NCBI RefSeq assembly: GCF_013415105.1
Contig: NZ_JACCDF010000005.1
Location: 124,001 to 188,000, forward strand
Origin: Vreelandella salicampi
GTDB lineage: Bacteria > Pseudomonadota > Gammaproteobacteria > Pseudomonadales > Halomonadaceae
Direction: 5' to 3'
Length of the DNA stretch: 64,000 bases
The notes under the pieces were generated by a model, which was given only the letters and a program-made list of their open reading frames with translations, was not told the DNA's origin and searched no databases. Positions 42,726-52,413 of this stretch are shown here, one piece after another (position 1 is the stretch's first letter; each line of letters starts with the position of its first letter). Both the position numbers and the translations under genes were made by a program.

Positions 42726-43892
42726 TTAGCTTTCGCCGTTAAAGGCTTTCTGGCTTAATGAGGAAAATAAGTCATCATTTTCTACGTGTGCTTTTTCTTT
42801 TAAATAACTAACAGTTTTTGATATTTTAATGTATCTATCTTGCAACTCAACAGGTGGAACTAAGGGCTCAAACCCAGTTAGCGCCGTTTTATTTATGGTG
42901 GCTATTCCGGTCGTTTGCTTTCCAACTCTGAGGAAATAACGCTTCCCTCTTTGCGATGCAATCTGAGCACTTAAAAACTCGGGTCGGATAATTCCCTGGT
43001 CTTTTATTCGCACCGAAAAAATATGGTTTTGATGAATGCAGCTTTTGATTTCATCATTCCACACATGACCGCGTCCCAGTTTATCTGGGTCACCACCTTC
43101 GGTAAGAAGAATATCACCTGCCATTAACTTACACTTCTCAGCATCCGAGGGTGATACAGTTATTTCCTGAATATCATCCAGCGAAATGTAACCATCCTGA
43201 ACATTGGCTACTCGCATATACGGCAAGGTCACCGCCGTTGATGGGTCTATCTTCTTACCTTTTGTCACACCTGAACGAATATTGGCGACATCCTGAAGAA
43301 CTGTCTCATCCCACCCCTTAGGGTTAGTCACCGGATCACCAAACATATCCAGAAACACAGCCCGAAGAAATTCATCGGCGAGCTGGATGGTTTGCTGGCG
43401 TTTGCGGCGGATGGCGTCGGCTTTGTCGAGGATGGTGGCGATGCGTTTTTGTTCTGCCAATGGAGGAAGCGGTATCTCATGATCCCAAAAAACCTTCATG
43501 GACACGCGCGGCATCTTCGCCCCCGCAACTTGTGCGCTCACCCAACTGACAAAACTCTTTGAGCGCAAGTAGTAGGCTAGGTACTTACGATCAAGTCGCT
43601 CAGCATCTGGCAACATTGGGACTAGTTCGGTCGTCGCAACCCCTGTTTCATTAGGTAATACCACCTTATTTAAATATGGCCGCAGCTTTGAATAAAGCAC
43701 ATGCCTGTCATCAAACCCGTGCGTTGAAGATCCTACCTCAGCCTTTGGAGCGACAACTTTCTGGAGAACTTCTCCTGTGCCAGACTCCACCTGGTCCAAA
43801 TTGAGAGCCCACACATTCCCAGTTTCAGAAAAAGTGTGCTTGCTAGCCTTTGCTGGCGCGACGTCGCCTAACTTCACCAACGGCCAACTCAC
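42726..43892 (-). CDS. hsdS: Type I restriction-modification specificity subunit HsdS
   Basis: HsdS directs the complex to a split DNA target through two recognition domains. The 388-residue protein starts [19 protein letters not shown] first target-recognition domain ends with the conserved helix LPPLAEQKRIATILDKADAI, which leads into RRKRQQTIQLADEFLRAVFLDMFGDP. The second domain follows (residues 205-350) with PPVELQDRYIKI and a short C-terminal helix. It overlaps hsdM by 4 bp. The second domain has several AT-rich segments unlike its neighbours, as is common where recognition domains have been exchanged. Confidence 0.93.
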   Translation of the reverse strand: MSWPLVKLGDVAPAKASKHTFSETGNVWALNLDQVESGTGEVLQKVVAPKAEVGSSTHGFDDRHVLYSKLRPYLNKVVLPNETGVATTELVPMLPDAERLDRKYLAYYLRSKSFVSWVSAQVAGAKMPRVSMKVFWDHEIPLPPLAEQKRIATILDKADAIRRKRQQTIQLADEFLRAVFLDMFGDPVTNPKGWDETVLQDVANIRSGVTKGKKIDPSTAVTLPYMRVANVQDGYISLDDIQEITVSPSDAEKCKLMAGDILLTEGGDPDKLGRGHVWNDEIKSCIHQNHIFSVRIKDQGIIRPEFLSAQIASQRGKRYFLRVGKQTTGIATINKTALTGFEPLVPPVELQDRYIKISKTVSYLKEKAHVENDDLFSSLSQKAFNGES

Positions 43893-45490
43893 AGCATCCC
43901 CTCCAGCTCATCCAGATCAGTCAAGATTTCCTTCTCTAGCCCTATAAGCCGCTGCAGAATCACCTTCGGATCTTCGTACTCCTCTTCTTCATACACCACT
44001 TCCTTATAGCGATTGATGGAGAGGTCGTATTTGTTGCTGGCGATGTCGGAGGCGTTTACCACAAACGCCTTTTGGGCCCTGTCGCCAAAGGTTTGATTGA
44101 TAGTTTCTGCACAGGCATTCACTTCCACCAACTGGCGGTATTGCTTCCACTGGGCGATGGCATCCGGCAGGTCATTGCTACCCTCGCCTTGCATCTCGGA
44201 CCGCTTGTCATCGAGGCTGAAACCGTCGGCTTGCAGATCATAGAACCAGACTCGATCCGTAGTGCCGCCTTTGGTTAAAATCACGATTGCCGTACTCACG
44301 CCCGCGTAGGGTTTGAAAACACCACTGGGCAGGCTGACGATGCCTTCCAGCTGGTTGTTTTCGATCAGTTCCTTGCGCAGTTGTTGATGTGCCTTGGAGG
44401 AACCAAACAAAACGCCGTCCGGCACAATTACGGCGGCACGGCCACCGAGCTTCAGGCCTCGGAGTATGTGCGCCACGAACAGCAGCTCGGTCTTCTTGGT
44501 TTTCACCAGGCCCAGCACATCCGGATTGGTGTTGGTTTCATCCAGGCTGCCCTTGAATGGGGGGTTGGCGAGGATGACATCGAAGAAGTCTTCTTCCTGC
44601 TCCGGGTAATGCTCTTTAATAGATTTGTTGAGGCTGTCCTGGTAGAGGATGTTGGCGCCGTTTACGCCGTGGAGCATCATGTTCATGCTGGAGACTCTCA
44701 GCATGGTGGTATCGAAATCGAAGCCCCAGAACATCTGTTTGTTGATGTGGTCCCGATAAGGTTCGAGTAGGTCGCCGCTGTAGTGGAGGTTGCCTTCCTC
44801 ATCGGTAAATGTGCCGACTTCACTAGAATGCTTTTTGTTCAGGTACTCCATGGTCCGTGCCAGGAACCCGGCGGTGCCGCAGGAGGGATCGCAGATCACG
44901 TCGGTGGGCTGAGGATCGATCAGTTCGATCATCGCATCGATAATATGGCGCGGTGTGCGGAACTGGCCGTTAATACCCGCCGTGGTCAGTTTACTCAGCA
45001 GGTATTCGTAGATATCCCCTTTTACGTCGCTCTGGGTGAGCGGCAGGTTGTTGACCATTTCCACGGCGGAGACGAGCACGGATTCGTTCTTGATCTCCAG
45101 GTCCGCATCCTTCATGTATTCGCCGATGTGGCCCAGTGCCTGGGCGGCGCTACCTTCTTTTCCGAGCCCCTCTTCTTCCGAGTGCTGGCCAAGGCTCGCA
45201 AAATACGGGTATACATGGAGCTTGAGGTGCCTGTGCAGCTCCTTGCCGCTCATGTGGTGGAAGTTCTTCCAGCGCAGGAGCTGGCCTTCCGGCATATCCG
45301 GGAACAATCGATCAAAGGGTTTGCCGGTTCGCGCCGCCTTCCGCTCAGCCATCTCTTCCTGCATATCCAGCATTCGGGAAAACATCAGGTAGCTGATCTG
45401 CTCGATTACGGTCAGGGGGTTGGTAATGCCCCCTGTCCAGAACTTTTCCCAAAGCTTGTCGATGTCATTACGTAGTTGGCCTGTGAGCAT
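43889..45490 (-). CDS. hsdM: Type I restriction-modification methyltransferase HsdM
   Basis: HsdM methylates adenine at N6 in the site chosen by HsdS. The 533-residue protein has the helical N-terminal domain ([25 protein letters not shown], broken at GGITN). The SAM-binding motif is [17 protein letters not shown] near residue 203, and the catalytic NPPF is in [13 protein letters not shown] near 311. A C-terminal helical segment contacts HsdS. Length and motifs are complete. rmuC lies 22 bp upstream and hsdS overlaps downstream. Confidence 0.96.
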   Translation of the reverse strand: MLTGQLRNDIDKLWEKFWTGGITNPLTVIEQISYLMFSRMLDMQEEMAERKAARTGKPFDRLFPDMPEGQLLRWKNFHHMSGKELHRHLKLHVYPYFASLGQHSEEEGLGKEGSAAQALGHIGEYMKDADLEIKNESVLVSAVEMVNNLPLTQSDVKGDIYEYLLSKLTTAGINGQFRTPRHIIDAMIELIDPQPTDVICDPSCGTAGFLARTMEYLNKKHSSEVGTFTDEEGNLHYSGDLLEPYRDHINKQMFWGFDFDTTMLRVSSMNMMLHGVNGANILYQDSLNKSIKEHYPEQEEDFFDVILANPPFKGSLDETNTNPDVLGLVKTKKTELLFVAHILRGLKLGGRAAVIVPDGVLFGSSKAHQQLRKELIENNQLEGIVSLPSGVFKPYAGVSTAIVILTKGGTTDRVWFYDLQADGFSLDDKRSEMQGEGSNDLPDAIAQWKQYRQLVEVNACAETINQTFGDRAQKAFVVNASDIASNKYDLSINRYKEVVYEEEEYEDPKVILQRLIGLEKEILTDLDELEGML

Positions 45491-45512
45491 TGAATCGGTT
45501 TCTCGTTGGTGA

Positions 45513-47378
45513 CTAGAGTTCTATTGATGGATTGGTTTCGACGTCATCGGTCGCGACTTTAAGATTGTCGAGTGCTCGATGTTCTTCCTCTTCTGGCTCT
45601 TCAATCGCTTCGACAATCATTGAAAGGCGTTCCGTCTCGAAGTCCCTGTGGCCGGGCTCGATGGCGGGCATGGACTTTGTGACCTTGGCTGAAAGTTTGG
45701 TGAAACGCTCAACCTTGCCATAAAGGCCTTGCTTACCTGCCAGGGCTTTGACCGTGTCGTTGTAATGGTTGCTAGCAGTACCGAGTGTTCCGCCCAGCTT
45801 GTTTAGGCGTTCGGCCACGGTACATACCTGGTTATAGATGTCACCAGCCTTCTCACTGATTTCGCGGGCTTCGGCGTTGCTGCGTTCGATCATCCACAGA
45901 TTGGAGACGGTTCTAAGAATCGGAATCAACGTGGTGTGGGACACCAGCACGATGTTCTTCTTATAGCCGTATTCGAAGAGATCCTTGTTGCTCTTGAGGG
46001 CTTCAATATAAGCCGGCTCGATAGGCATGAACATAAGCACGAAGCTGGGACTGCGCATACCCACCAGGTTCGTGTAATCCTTACCTGCCAAGTCATCAAT
46101 GTGGCGACGCACCGCTTTCACGTGTTCCGCCATCGCCAGGTTGTACTCTTCTTCGGTGTCTGCGGATACAGCCCGGTCGTAGGCCACCAGCGAGACTTTA
46201 CTATCGATGATGATGTGCTTGTCATCCGGCAGTTTGATCAGGTAATCGGTCTGCTTCTGCTTGCCCTCATCATCCTTGAAGCTGCTCTGTACTGCGAAAT
46301 GAGCATCCTCAATCAAACCGCTCATTTCCAGGGTTCGGCGTAATTGGGCTTCGCCCCAGGCACCGCGCTGCTGGGAATCCCCTTTCAGAGCGGAAGTGAG
46401 GCTCGTCGCTTCCTTGCTCATTTGCAGACCAATATCCAACACTTTCTGGATTTCGGCGTTCAGGTTGCTGTTGCCCCGGAGGGACGCATCGTGAACTTCG
46501 TTGATACGCTTCTGGAAGCCTTCAATCTGCTCTCGAAAGGGCTTGAGCATGCTGTCGATGCTGCTCTGGCTGGTTTGAGAGAAAGTTTTGCCTTTCTCCT
46601 CGAAGATTTTATTCGCTATGTTCTCGAACTCTTTGGTGAGCGCCTGCTTGGTCTCGCCTAGCTGCTGCATCTGCTCCTGGAAGTGTTCTTCCTTGCGCTC
46701 CAAAGTGGTTTTCAGCTCTGTGTGTTCGCTGCTGATGCTTTGGTAGCGTTCCTGGAGCTCCGAATATCTTTCCTGCTGTGTCGACAGGTTTGCCTTGGTT
46801 TCTTTGAGCTGTTCTCTCGCGTCCGAGTCTGACGATTCCAGGGCCTTCGCTTTCTTTCCTTCTTCTGACAGCCTGTCCTTGAGCTGGCTCATCTGCTCTC
46901 GCTCCTCTTGGAGGTCCAGCTCTGCACGCCCCAGCCGTTCACGCAGGTCATCTACACGCTCCTGCAGGGCGCGATTGTCTGCCTGGAATGTTTCCAGCTG
47001 CCTCTCGGTCGCATGATGGCGTTGGCGAGACTCCTCCAGTTTAGCGTTCACAGAGGTAAACTCGTCTTTCTGGCTTTGCAGCTCGTCAGTCAGGCGTTGC
47101 TCATTAGATTGGGCACCGGCCAGCTGCGCTTGCAGTCGGCTTTCTGCTAAATCCTTTTCGTGCAGTGATGATTCCAGGTCTTTCATCGAATCCTGCAAGC
47201 TTTGATTCAAGGCGTCTGCTTGCTCCAGATTTCCTTGCAGCTGTTCCAGCTGGGTAGTGAGCCTGGCAACCTTTCGACTTTGCACCACGGTGGCCATTAA
47301 AAAGCCCAGCCCAGCGAGCGCGATGCCTATCAGGCTGGCAATTACGATCAGTTCGTTCGTCCATTGAATGGTCTGCAT
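45513..47378 (-). CDS. rmuC: RmuC-family protein embedded in the restriction operon
   Basis: The 621-residue protein has an N-terminal membrane segment (VIASLIGIALAGLGFLMATVV, residues 12-32). A coiled coil of about 250 residues follows, and then the RmuC domain. That domain has RGAWGEAQLRRTLEMSGLIE, a PD-(D/E)XK-like core DDKHIIIDSKVSLVAYDRAV and MRSPSFVLMFMPIEPAYIEAL. RmuC limits inversion at short repeats in E. coli and is usually a housekeeping gene. Here it starts 2 bp after the hsdR stop and sits 22 bp before hsdM, so it is cotranscribed with the restriction genes. A membrane-tethered defence nuclease role is possible but inferred. Confidence 0.88.
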   Translation of the reverse strand: MQTIQWTNELIVIASLIGIALAGLGFLMATVVQSRKVARLTTQLEQLQGNLEQADALNQSLQDSMKDLESSLHEKDLAESRLQAQLAGAQSNEQRLTDELQSQKDEFTSVNAKLEESRQRHHATERQLETFQADNRALQERVDDLRERLGRAELDLQEEREQMSQLKDRLSEEGKKAKALESSDSDAREQLKETKANLSTQQERYSELQERYQSISSEHTELKTTLERKEEHFQEQMQQLGETKQALTKEFENIANKIFEEKGKTFSQTSQSSIDSMLKPFREQIEGFQKRINEVHDASLRGNSNLNAEIQKVLDIGLQMSKEATSLTSALKGDSQQRGAWGEAQLRRTLEMSGLIEDAHFAVQSSFKDDEGKQKQTDYLIKLPDDKHIIIDSKVSLVAYDRAVSADTEEEYNLAMAEHVKAVRRHIDDLAGKDYTNLVGMRSPSFVLMFMPIEPAYIEALKSNKDLFEYGYKKNIVLVSHTTLIPILRTVSNLWMIERSNAEAREISEKAGDIYNQVCTVAERLNKLGGTLGTASNHYNDTVKALAGKQGLYGKVERFTKLSAKVTKSMPAIEPGHRDFETERLSMIVEAIEEPEEEEHRALDNLKVATDDVETNPSIEL

Positions 47379-47380
47379 AG

Positions 47381-50300
47381 TTATCCCTGTAGCTCTGTGG
47401 CTGGAGTTTCTGGTTTCAGGAAAGGTTTCAGCACGGTGATCAACTCGCCCACATCGTCCGGTTTGAATACACCGTCGATTCCTTCATGGGATACTGAGGT
47501 AAATGGCGCATCGTAAAGGGTTTCGACGACGATGGAGCCATATTGGGCGATGTAGTTTTTCAGCAGGTTCATGAATCTTACCTGTTGGGCTGTCAGCGTC
47601 GGGTGCGCATGAAGGAACTGTTTGAAATGTTCCTCTACTGCCTGCGGATCGAGACCAATGATCTCTCTGACAGTGACATCCAATTGATCAGCCGTGCGCC
47701 CGTAAAACTCGTTCAGAACATCGAGACTGACCCCGGGGTTCGTGGTGAGGATCGTAGATGTCAGAGACTTCAGATCAGACTCAGCGATTGTTTCTCCATT
47801 ATGGATTTTCTGCAGTATCGGGTTGTCTGCGAGCATCTTGTCCAAGATGCCCTTCAGGCGCCGACGGTAAATCATGGCTTCGTTTGCGCCAGTGATGTAT
47901 ACCTCGCGATCTTCCGCCAGGACCTTGCCGTCTAAAGTGGTGGTGGTTGGCGTTCCGATACCCGGCCTAGTGAGTGAGTTGCGATATTTCATTATTCCAC
48001 GCAACTCTAGCCGGGCACGTTCCAGCTTTTCTATGCTGGGATCCGCCCAAAAAGAGGCACTTTTTACTTCTTCGATCACCTTGTCTTTCTGACGAACCGC
48101 CTGGATATTAACCGCCAGCCTTTCGACTTCGGCTATGAGCGCCGTCTTGCCATCTTCGAAACAGCTCGCCTTTTCCACCAGGCAGCACTCAATCCCTGCC
48201 ATAAGTTTATCCAGTGCTGTCGCATGCTTATCCCGGAGTACCCGGCTGGACATAAGAGGGGCTATCGTTTCAGCCAGAAGGTGCTGCGTTCTGGCATCCA
48301 GCTTGTCCAATAGATCCGTCTGCTGGAGCTGATGAACCACTCGCAGGTTACGGCGAACCGCGATGCTCTCATCCGGCAGGTCATTGATGTCTTCTTTGAG
48401 AAGGCGCACACCAACGTCGTAACCTGTGGCATTATTTTGCTTCAGGGCCGCTTGTGCGAGGGCCAATCGCTCCTCAAAGGTCGCCTGCAGGAGTGACTTG
48501 CTGCCGGTGTCTTCCGGCTCTTTGTATTCCTCTTCAAAGAAATCGAAGTTTCCGTAGTGGTCAAAGATCAGGAATTCGGTTTTGTCATGTCCCGGGCCAA
48601 ACAAGTTTGGCCGCAAGCGTGTGCCTCGGCCAATCATCTGCCAGAACTTCACCCAGGATTTGACGGGCTTGGCAAAGACGAGGTTAACGATCTCAGGCAC
48701 ATCGATTCCGGTATCCAACATGTCTACCGAGATGGCAATTCGGAAATCGTTATCCGGTTTTTTGAACTCCTTGATCAGGCTATCTACATGGGGAATGTCG
48801 TTATGGATAACCTTGCACACCTTGGTACCGTACTGCGGGTACAATTTGCAGAACAGCTTTTCGAGATGTTCTGCGTGGTCTTGCCGCTGGGCGAAGATGA
48901 TCGTTTTCCCGACCAGTGAGCCGGTTTCATCTTTGATACCGTTGTTGATCAGGTTTTCCAGAATGACCCGATCGGTCTCCTCACTGAAGATTTTTCGACC
49001 GATGTCTTTTCCCGCAATTCTGGTATTGCGGGCCTCTTCCTCGCCCAGATCCTCTTCCAGCTGTTGCTGTTGCTCGGGCGTCAGATCGGTGTAGTGAATA
49101 CCGTCACGAAGGAACTCGGTGGTCAGATCCTTTACGCGGAATGGCACAAGATAGGGTGGTTCGTTGTTGATCGCCGCATCCAGCCCAAATTCGAACGTTG
49201 GATCCGTGGTTTCACAATCGAAAATGTCGAAGGTGTTGCGGCTAATGAACTTGACCGGTGTCGCAGTAAGACCAACCTGCAAGGCATCGTAGTAATCGAA
49301 TAGATCGCGATATTTGTTGTAGATACTGCGGTGGCTTTCATCGGCGATGATCAGATCAAAAAAGCCCACATCCAGCTGAGCAAACCGGTTCATCATGCCG
49401 GGATAGGTGGCGATGTAGATGCGTGCTGATTCATCAATCTGACGGGTTTCCCCGATGATACAGCGCGGCTCACTGGGTAAGTTTTGCTTGAATGCGTCAT
49501 CGGCTTGAACACGCAGCTCTTTGCGATCACACAGGAACAGAACCCTTTTGGCCCAACCGGTTCGCAACAGAAGCTCTGCCAAGGCAATGGCCACGCGTGT
49601 TTTGCCTGTTCCGGTTGCCTGGATGAGAAGTGCCTTACGCCGTTGATTCTGAAAATGTGCCGCTACCGTTTTGATGGCTTCGATCTGGTAAGGACGGTCT
49701 GCAATCTTGAGCTCAGGATTGAAGCGCTCCAGTTCGGCAGCGCGATAATGACGTTGATAAATCAGGTACTCCAGACTCTCCTTACTGTAGAAACCATAAA
49801 CTGGACGATAAGCGTTGTACTGGTGGTCGTCCCAGATAAAGGTTTCATAGCCATTGCTGTAGAAGATAACCGGGCGCTGGAACCCCATGTACTCGAAAGA
49901 GTTGGCATACAAACGAGCTTGCTCACGACCAGCCTGAAGGTTAATCGTTCCGGACTTCTTGGCCTCAATCAGAGCCAAGGGCTGCCCATTCTCGCCCCAC
50001 AGCACATAGTCTACATAGCCCTTCCCTGATGGATTATTGGGAAACTTTACCTCTACTTCCTGGCCAACCTGAGCAGAATTTCCAACGTCCCATCCCGCTT
50101 TTACCAGCATCGCATCAATCAACTGAGCTCTGGTCTTGGCTTCGTTCCATTGAAGGGAGTCAGCCGCCTTCTGGCTTCGCTGTTTACGTGCTTGCTGCTC
50201 TGGTTCAGCCAGCTGCTTGAACGCCTCTGCTTGCTTGGCGCGCTCGCGGTCCAGCTCGTCCATGACTCGTTGAAGCTCTTCCTGCTGCTTCTGAAGATCT

Positions 50301-50767
50301 TTTTCATATCTGGAAACGGACTTTTCCAGTTGAAGAAGACTGTTGGTTGGATCTGAGATCTCTTTGAGAAATGGCAGGTTCTCCTTTGGCTCCCCGCAAT
50401 AGGTCAGTGCCATGTAGCCCGCCAGCTGATGTGCGGTTGAGAGAGCCATCTTTGCGCTACGCAAATCACCCTCGGCACCATGAGCGGAATCATTGCCTTG
50501 AACGCGGAGAAAATTAATCTGGTGGATCAATGACTTATCGACACAGCCCGCGAATACCGGATTTTTGACCAGCTCATAGAAGCTGGCCTGTGGCAATCTT
50601 GGCAGAGACTCTTCTTTGTAGATGGTCTTGGTCATCTCCTCGGCAAAGCTTCGCAGTCGTGTCAAAGCACTACCGGGGTCTACGTGAAGAACAGCCTCTG
50701 CCAAACCACCAAGATTTGCCAGGACATCGTACTTTGGCCGAAGAAATTCAAAGTTGACCGACTTCAT
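47381..50767 (-). CDS. hsdR: Type I restriction endonuclease HsdR
   Basis: HsdR is the translocating and cutting subunit. The N-terminus MKSVNFEFLRPKYDVLANLG starts a DUF4145-type domain, followed by a coiled coil. The nuclease core is VDYVLWGENGQPLALIEAKK near residue 255. The helicase motor has Walker A QATGTGKTRVAIALAE near residue 390, the DESH box LIIADESHRSIYNKYRD, and motif VI MIGRGTRLRPNLFG. An EcoEI-type C-terminal domain follows. The frame is open to a TTG at 50830 that would touch the upstream gene. The ATG at 50765-50767 gives the usual MKSxNFEFLR start, so I chose it. It heads the operon hsdR-rmuC-hsdM-hsdS-rloC-nuclease. Confidence 0.95.
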   Translation of the reverse strand: MKSVNFEFLRPKYDVLANLGGLAEAVLHVDPGSALTRLRSFAEEMTKTIYKEESLPRLPQASFYELVKNPVFAGCVDKSLIHQINFLRVQGNDSAHGAEGDLRSAKMALSTAHQLAGYMALTYCGEPKENLPFLKEISDPTNSLLQLEKSVSRYEKDLQKQQEELQRVMDELDRERAKQAEAFKQLAEPEQQARKQRSQKAADSLQWNEAKTRAQLIDAMLVKAGWDVGNSAQVGQEVEVKFPNNPSGKGYVDYVLWGENGQPLALIEAKKSGTINLQAGREQARLYANSFEYMGFQRPVIFYSNGYETFIWDDHQYNAYRPVYGFYSKESLEYLIYQRHYRAAELERFNPELKIADRPYQIEAIKTVAAHFQNQRRKALLIQATGTGKTRVAIALAELLLRTGWAKRVLFLCDRKELRVQADDAFKQNLPSEPRCIIGETRQIDESARIYIATYPGMMNRFAQLDVGFFDLIIADESHRSIYNKYRDLFDYYDALQVGLTATPVKFISRNTFDIFDCETTDPTFEFGLDAAINNEPPYLVPFRVKDLTTEFLRDGIHYTDLTPEQQQQLEEDLGEEEARNTRIAGKDIGRKIFSEETDRVILENLINNGIKDETGSLVGKTIIFAQRQDHAEHLEKLFCKLYPQYGTKVCKVIHNDIPHVDSLIKEFKKPDNDFRIAISVDMLDTGIDVPEIVNLVFAKPVKSWVKFWQMIGRGTRLRPNLFGPGHDKTEFLIFDHYGNFDFFEEEYKEPEDTGSKSLLQATFEERLALAQAALKQNNATGYDVGVRLLKEDINDLPDESIAVRRNLRVVHQLQQTDLLDKLDARTQHLLAETIAPLMSSRVLRDKHATALDKLMAGIECCLVEKASCFEDGKTALIAEVERLAVNIQAVRQKDKVIEEVKSASFWADPSIEKLERARLELRGIMKYRNSLTRPGIGTPTTTTLDGKVLAEDREVYITGANEAMIYRRRLKGILDKMLADNPILQKIHNGETIAESDLKSLTSTILTTNPGVSLDVLNEFYGRTADQLDVTVREIIGLDPQAVEEHFKQFLHAHPTLTAQQVRFMNLLKNYIAQYGSIVVETLYDAPFTSVSHEGIDGVFKPDDVGELITVLKPFLKPETPATELQG

Positions 50768-50822
50768 AAAAGAGACTCTGCTTGTGCCATTCCTTGTAAT
50801 AAAAGCAAGGACTGTGCCATTT

Positions 50823-52307
50823 TTATTCAATACCGTATTTTTCGATCCAGTTACTCAAGGTTTGCTGGCTCTTCAGCCCGAGGAGCCTCGCAGATTTAGT
50901 CTTATTCTGGCCAGTGTGAGCCATAGCGTTTTTTATATAATGAGCAGCCAAGCTTCCCATTAAAACATTTAAATCAACACCTTGACTCACATCGTGATTG
51001 AGAAGCCCAGGATCACGCTCAGGCATAGTAAACAGAGCTTGGCGCATATCTGAGCCGGTGATGCTTTCGCCAGAGCTCCAAAGTGCTGCCCGTGTCAGAG
51101 TTGATTGCAGTTCCCTAACGTTTCCGCGCCATGAGTGTTGGAGAATAATTTTTTTTGCATTAGCAGAAAGTTTTTTACCGAAAAATACGGAGTCTTGATC
51201 GCCATGAGCTTTAAGCACCATGTCTGCGAGCAGCGAAAGATCCCCCTCTCGAGCACGAAGAGGTGGAAGATGCAAAACACCTACGGCCACCCGGTAAAAT
51301 AAGTCCTCCCGAAAATAGCCGTCTGCAACCGCGTCCATAAGATTCCGATGTGTAGCGGTGATAATGCGCACATCTACAGAGAGATCTTTGTCGCTACCTA
51401 CTGGAACTATTCTCCCTTCTTGTAGCACTCGGAGTAGACGAACCTGCGACTGTGGAGACAGCTCACCAAACTCATCGAGAAGCAAAGAACCGCCATCAGC
51501 CTGCTGAAAAACACCAAGACGATCAGAAACCGCCCCTGTAAAAGCTCCTTTCTTATGACCGAACAGTGTTGAATCAATCAGTTCTTCTGGAATGGCACCG
51601 CAATTTAATGCAACAAACGGCTTATCAGAACGAGAGCTAGCATTATGAATCGCTCGGGCAAATAACTCCTTGCCTGTACCTGTTTCGCCATAGAGCAGTA
51701 TTGGCACATTGCGTTCGGCAAGAATCTGCGCCTGATGTTTGAGCAACATTATGTGAGGGTTCTGAGTAACAATATTATCGAATGCGGCATTGATAGGCGC
51801 CTGTGAATCCATGAGAGCATTCAGTTTGTCATCTGAAAGATCTGAAACCGTAGGCACAAACTCAGCGGCAAGTTCGAAAGGAATTTTTACCCGTTCTACA
51901 CCTTTTTCGAGAGAAGATTGATAGAAAACAGCCGAAAATTTGGTTTTGCCTAATAAAATCCAGACCGCCTGCATAGCCGGAGTGCCAGGGCTTAGGAGAA
52001 TGGATATTTCTGTACCAGTTGAAGCGAGCTTGGCTAGGTAAGGCTCCACCGCCAAGTAAATTTCCCCAAAATCGACAGGGGAGCTAAGACTCGCCTCGCA
52101 AGCATCAATTGCGATGTCAGTGTGACGTTCGAGCCAAGTAATATAGGGTGACACCTGCTCGTATGGATAGGCATAAAGTAGATGCACTGCGTCAAATTGG
52201 ATGTCTTTTAGCGTCGACCATATTGGGCCAGCAGGTTCATGGCCCATCGCCTTTAGATCATTGCCTCCGATCCAGCTAATTAAAGTTCTGTGCAATTGCT
52301 TGGACAT
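50823..52307 (-). CDS. Sigma-54-dependent activator with CARF-like sensor (RtcR-like)
   Basis: The 494-residue protein has an N-terminal domain of about 165 residues that looks like the CARF sensor of RtcR (MSKQLHRTLISWIGGNDLKA; ISILLSPGTPAMQAVWILLG). A full AAA+ sigma-54 activator follows. Walker A is GETGTGKELFARAIHNA near residue 210, then the sigma-54 contact loop GAFTGAVSD, Walker B SLLLDEFGELSPQSQ and LRVLQEGRIVPVG. It ends with a Fis-type helix-turn-helix (KSARLLGLKSQQTLSNWIE). RtcR normally controls an RNA ligase operon, but no rtcA or rtcB is here. It lies between druE (106 bp) and hsdR (55 bp) on the same strand and is a likely regulator of one or both. I found no clear sigma-54 promoter in the adjoining gaps. 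Confidence 0.87.
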   Translation of the reverse strand: MSKQLHRTLISWIGGNDLKAMGHEPAGPIWSTLKDIQFDAVHLLYAYPYEQVSPYITWLERHTDIAIDACEASLSSPVDFGEIYLAVEPYLAKLASTGTEISILLSPGTPAMQAVWILLGKTKFSAVFYQSSLEKGVERVKIPFELAAEFVPTVSDLSDDKLNALMDSQAPINAAFDNIVTQNPHIMLLKHQAQILAERNVPILLYGETGTGKELFARAIHNASSRSDKPFVALNCGAIPEELIDSTLFGHKKGAFTGAVSDRLGVFQQADGGSLLLDEFGELSPQSQVRLLRVLQEGRIVPVGSDKDLSVDVRIITATHRNLMDAVADGYFREDLFYRVAVGVLHLPPLRAREGDLSLLADMVLKAHGDQDSVFFGKKLSANAKKIILQHSWRGNVRELQSTLTRAALWSSGESITGSDMRQALFTMPERDPGLLNHDVSQGVDLNVLMGSLAAHYIKNAMAHTGQNKTKSARLLGLKSQQTLSNWIEKYGIE

Positions 52308-52413
52308 CCTTGATTTTTAACTCCATTTTTGAAAGTCATATTGTTTGAACAAAGCCTGCAAGCCTATAGGCAATCAACAATATGTGGCGACTTAGCTTAC
52401 GCCTCCTATTTCT

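Noticed and set aside
52308..52413. Sigma-54 promoter for the activator or hsd genes
   Set aside because: A TTGCA element is present but has no GG pair at the required distance upstream.
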